Origin: a bacterium
GTDB lineage: Bacteria > Margulisbacteria > Marinamargulisbacteria > JAAEMD01
Direction of reading: 5' to 3'
Assembly (NCBI GenBank): GCA_024225875.1
Contig: JAAEMD010000236.1
Span: forward strand, 1 to 6,601
DNA length: 6,601 nt
Shown: in pieces, positions 6,102-6,601 of the stretch
Numbering within the stretch: the first letter of the stretch is position 1
Layout of the letters: each line of letters begins with the position of its first letter
Program-made: the position numbers and the translations under genes
The notes under the pieces: generated by a model
Seen by the model: only the letters and a program-made list of their open reading frames with translations
What the model was told of the DNA's origin: nothing
Database searches by the model: none

Positions 6102-6601
6102 TTATTTTCTCAAGGTTAATTTGATAATCATTAGAAAAAGAAAGAGTACTCCATAAACCCCTATAATTGCTGGACTTACCGGCAAATCATTTAGATAAGC
6201 AATTAAAAACCCCGATATCACACTAATTATGGCCAGAACTGGTGAAACCCACAAAACAGTGCTGGCCTTTCTGGCAAAAATCAAAGCTGTCATCGGTGGA
6301 ATAATAAGCGAGCCAAACACAAAAATAATACCTGAGGTCTTCATTGTTAAGCTGATAAGAATACCAATTGACAGATAAAGCAAAAAATCAATCTGATTTG
6401 CTTTTAACCCTGTAGTTAAAGCTGTTTCTTTATCGAAAGAAATAAACATAAATTCTTTATGAAAAATTAAATGTAATAAAAAAATAAAAAAAGCAGCTAG
6501 ACTGATTATTATTAATTCATTTACATTCATATAAAGCAGATTTCCTGCAAAGATATTTAAACCACGAGCTTCTGCAACAGGATTTTTAGCAATAAGTATT
6601 A
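6102..6601 (-). CDS. Metal ABC transporter permease, ABC-3 (ZnuB/MntB-like) family, 5'-truncated by window
   Basis: The C-terminal 165 or so residues of a multi-pass permease for import of zinc, manganese or iron. The frame is open through the window edge: upstream of the internal ATG at 6530 it encodes ARGLNIFAGNLLY, matching the family pattern in which a glycine-containing loop follows a helix, so 6530 is not the true start. Downstream, LIFHKEFMFISFDKETALTTGL is the conserved cytoplasmic segment of ABC-3 permeases (F-D-x-E-x-A-x-x-x-G). It is followed by hydrophobic helices with SGIIFVFGSLIIPPMTALIF and a final SPAIIGVYGVLFLFLMIIKL. Complete members are about 270 aa with seven to nine helices. 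The ATP-binding and metal-binding subunits are expected outside the window. The metal cannot be decided from this part. It is separated from the peptidase by about 186 bp containing an inverted repeat. Confidence 0.88.
   Translation of the reverse strand, partial: ILIAKNPVAEARGLNIFAGNLLYMNVNELIIISLAAFFIFLLHLIFHKEFMFISFDKETALTTGLKANQIDFLLYLSIGILISLTMKTSGIIFVFGSLIIPPMTALIFARKASTVLWVSPVLAIISVISGFLIAYLNDLPVSPAIIGVYGVLFLFLMIIKLTLRK

Noticed and set aside
6102..6530. Complete 142-aa membrane protein starting at ATG 6530
   Set aside because: The frame is open upstream to the window edge and encodes family-consistent residues, so the ATG is internal to a larger permease.

Overview
This is a low-GC window, rich in A/T homopolymer runs and in Lys/Ile/Asn codons, from a bacterium. 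Family content and Shine-Dalgarno-type starts fit an anaerobic low-GC Gram-positive lineage (Bacillota or Halanaerobiales-like). That assignment is an inference from style, not from a marker gene.

Layout, left to right. (1) The window opens inside the right arm of a palindromic element (1-29). (2) Next is an RsuA/RluF-family rRNA pseudouridine synthase (+, 44-736). (3) A complete ~117-bp imperfect palindrome follows (732-848); its right arm matches bases 1-29 at 27 of 29 positions, and its left end supplies the synthase stop codon. (4) Then comes a COG2509-type FAD-dependent dehydrogenase (+, 886-2469). (5) A very A/T-rich 236-bp spacer with a candidate promoter leads to a bile acid:sodium symporter (BASS/SBF) family membrane protein (+, 2706-3623). 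(6) The strand then switches: a 70-aa S4-domain RNA-binding protein (-, 3660-3872), a large S9-family serine peptidase (-, 3941 to about 5915), and the C-terminal part of an ABC-3 metal-transporter permease (-, 6102 to beyond 6601).

The genes do not form one pathway. Two encode RNA-binding or RNA-modifying S4 proteins, one an uncharacterised flavoprotein, two are membrane transporters and one is a probably exported peptidase. The two leading + genes may be co-transcribed through the palindrome. The peptidase and the S4 gene could be co-transcribed on the - strand.

Two things deserve attention. First, two copies of the same palindromic, MITE-like element flank the pseudouridine synthase gene. 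Second, the peptidase reading frame stays open about 100 codons upstream of its only conventional in-frame start (TTG at 5590) and encodes a signal peptide and propeller repeats there, but the likely ATG lies in another frame. This implies a 1-nt frameshift near 5903, either real or an assembly error. I found no CRISPR array, tRNA, rRNA or transposase gene, and no new multi-gene system.
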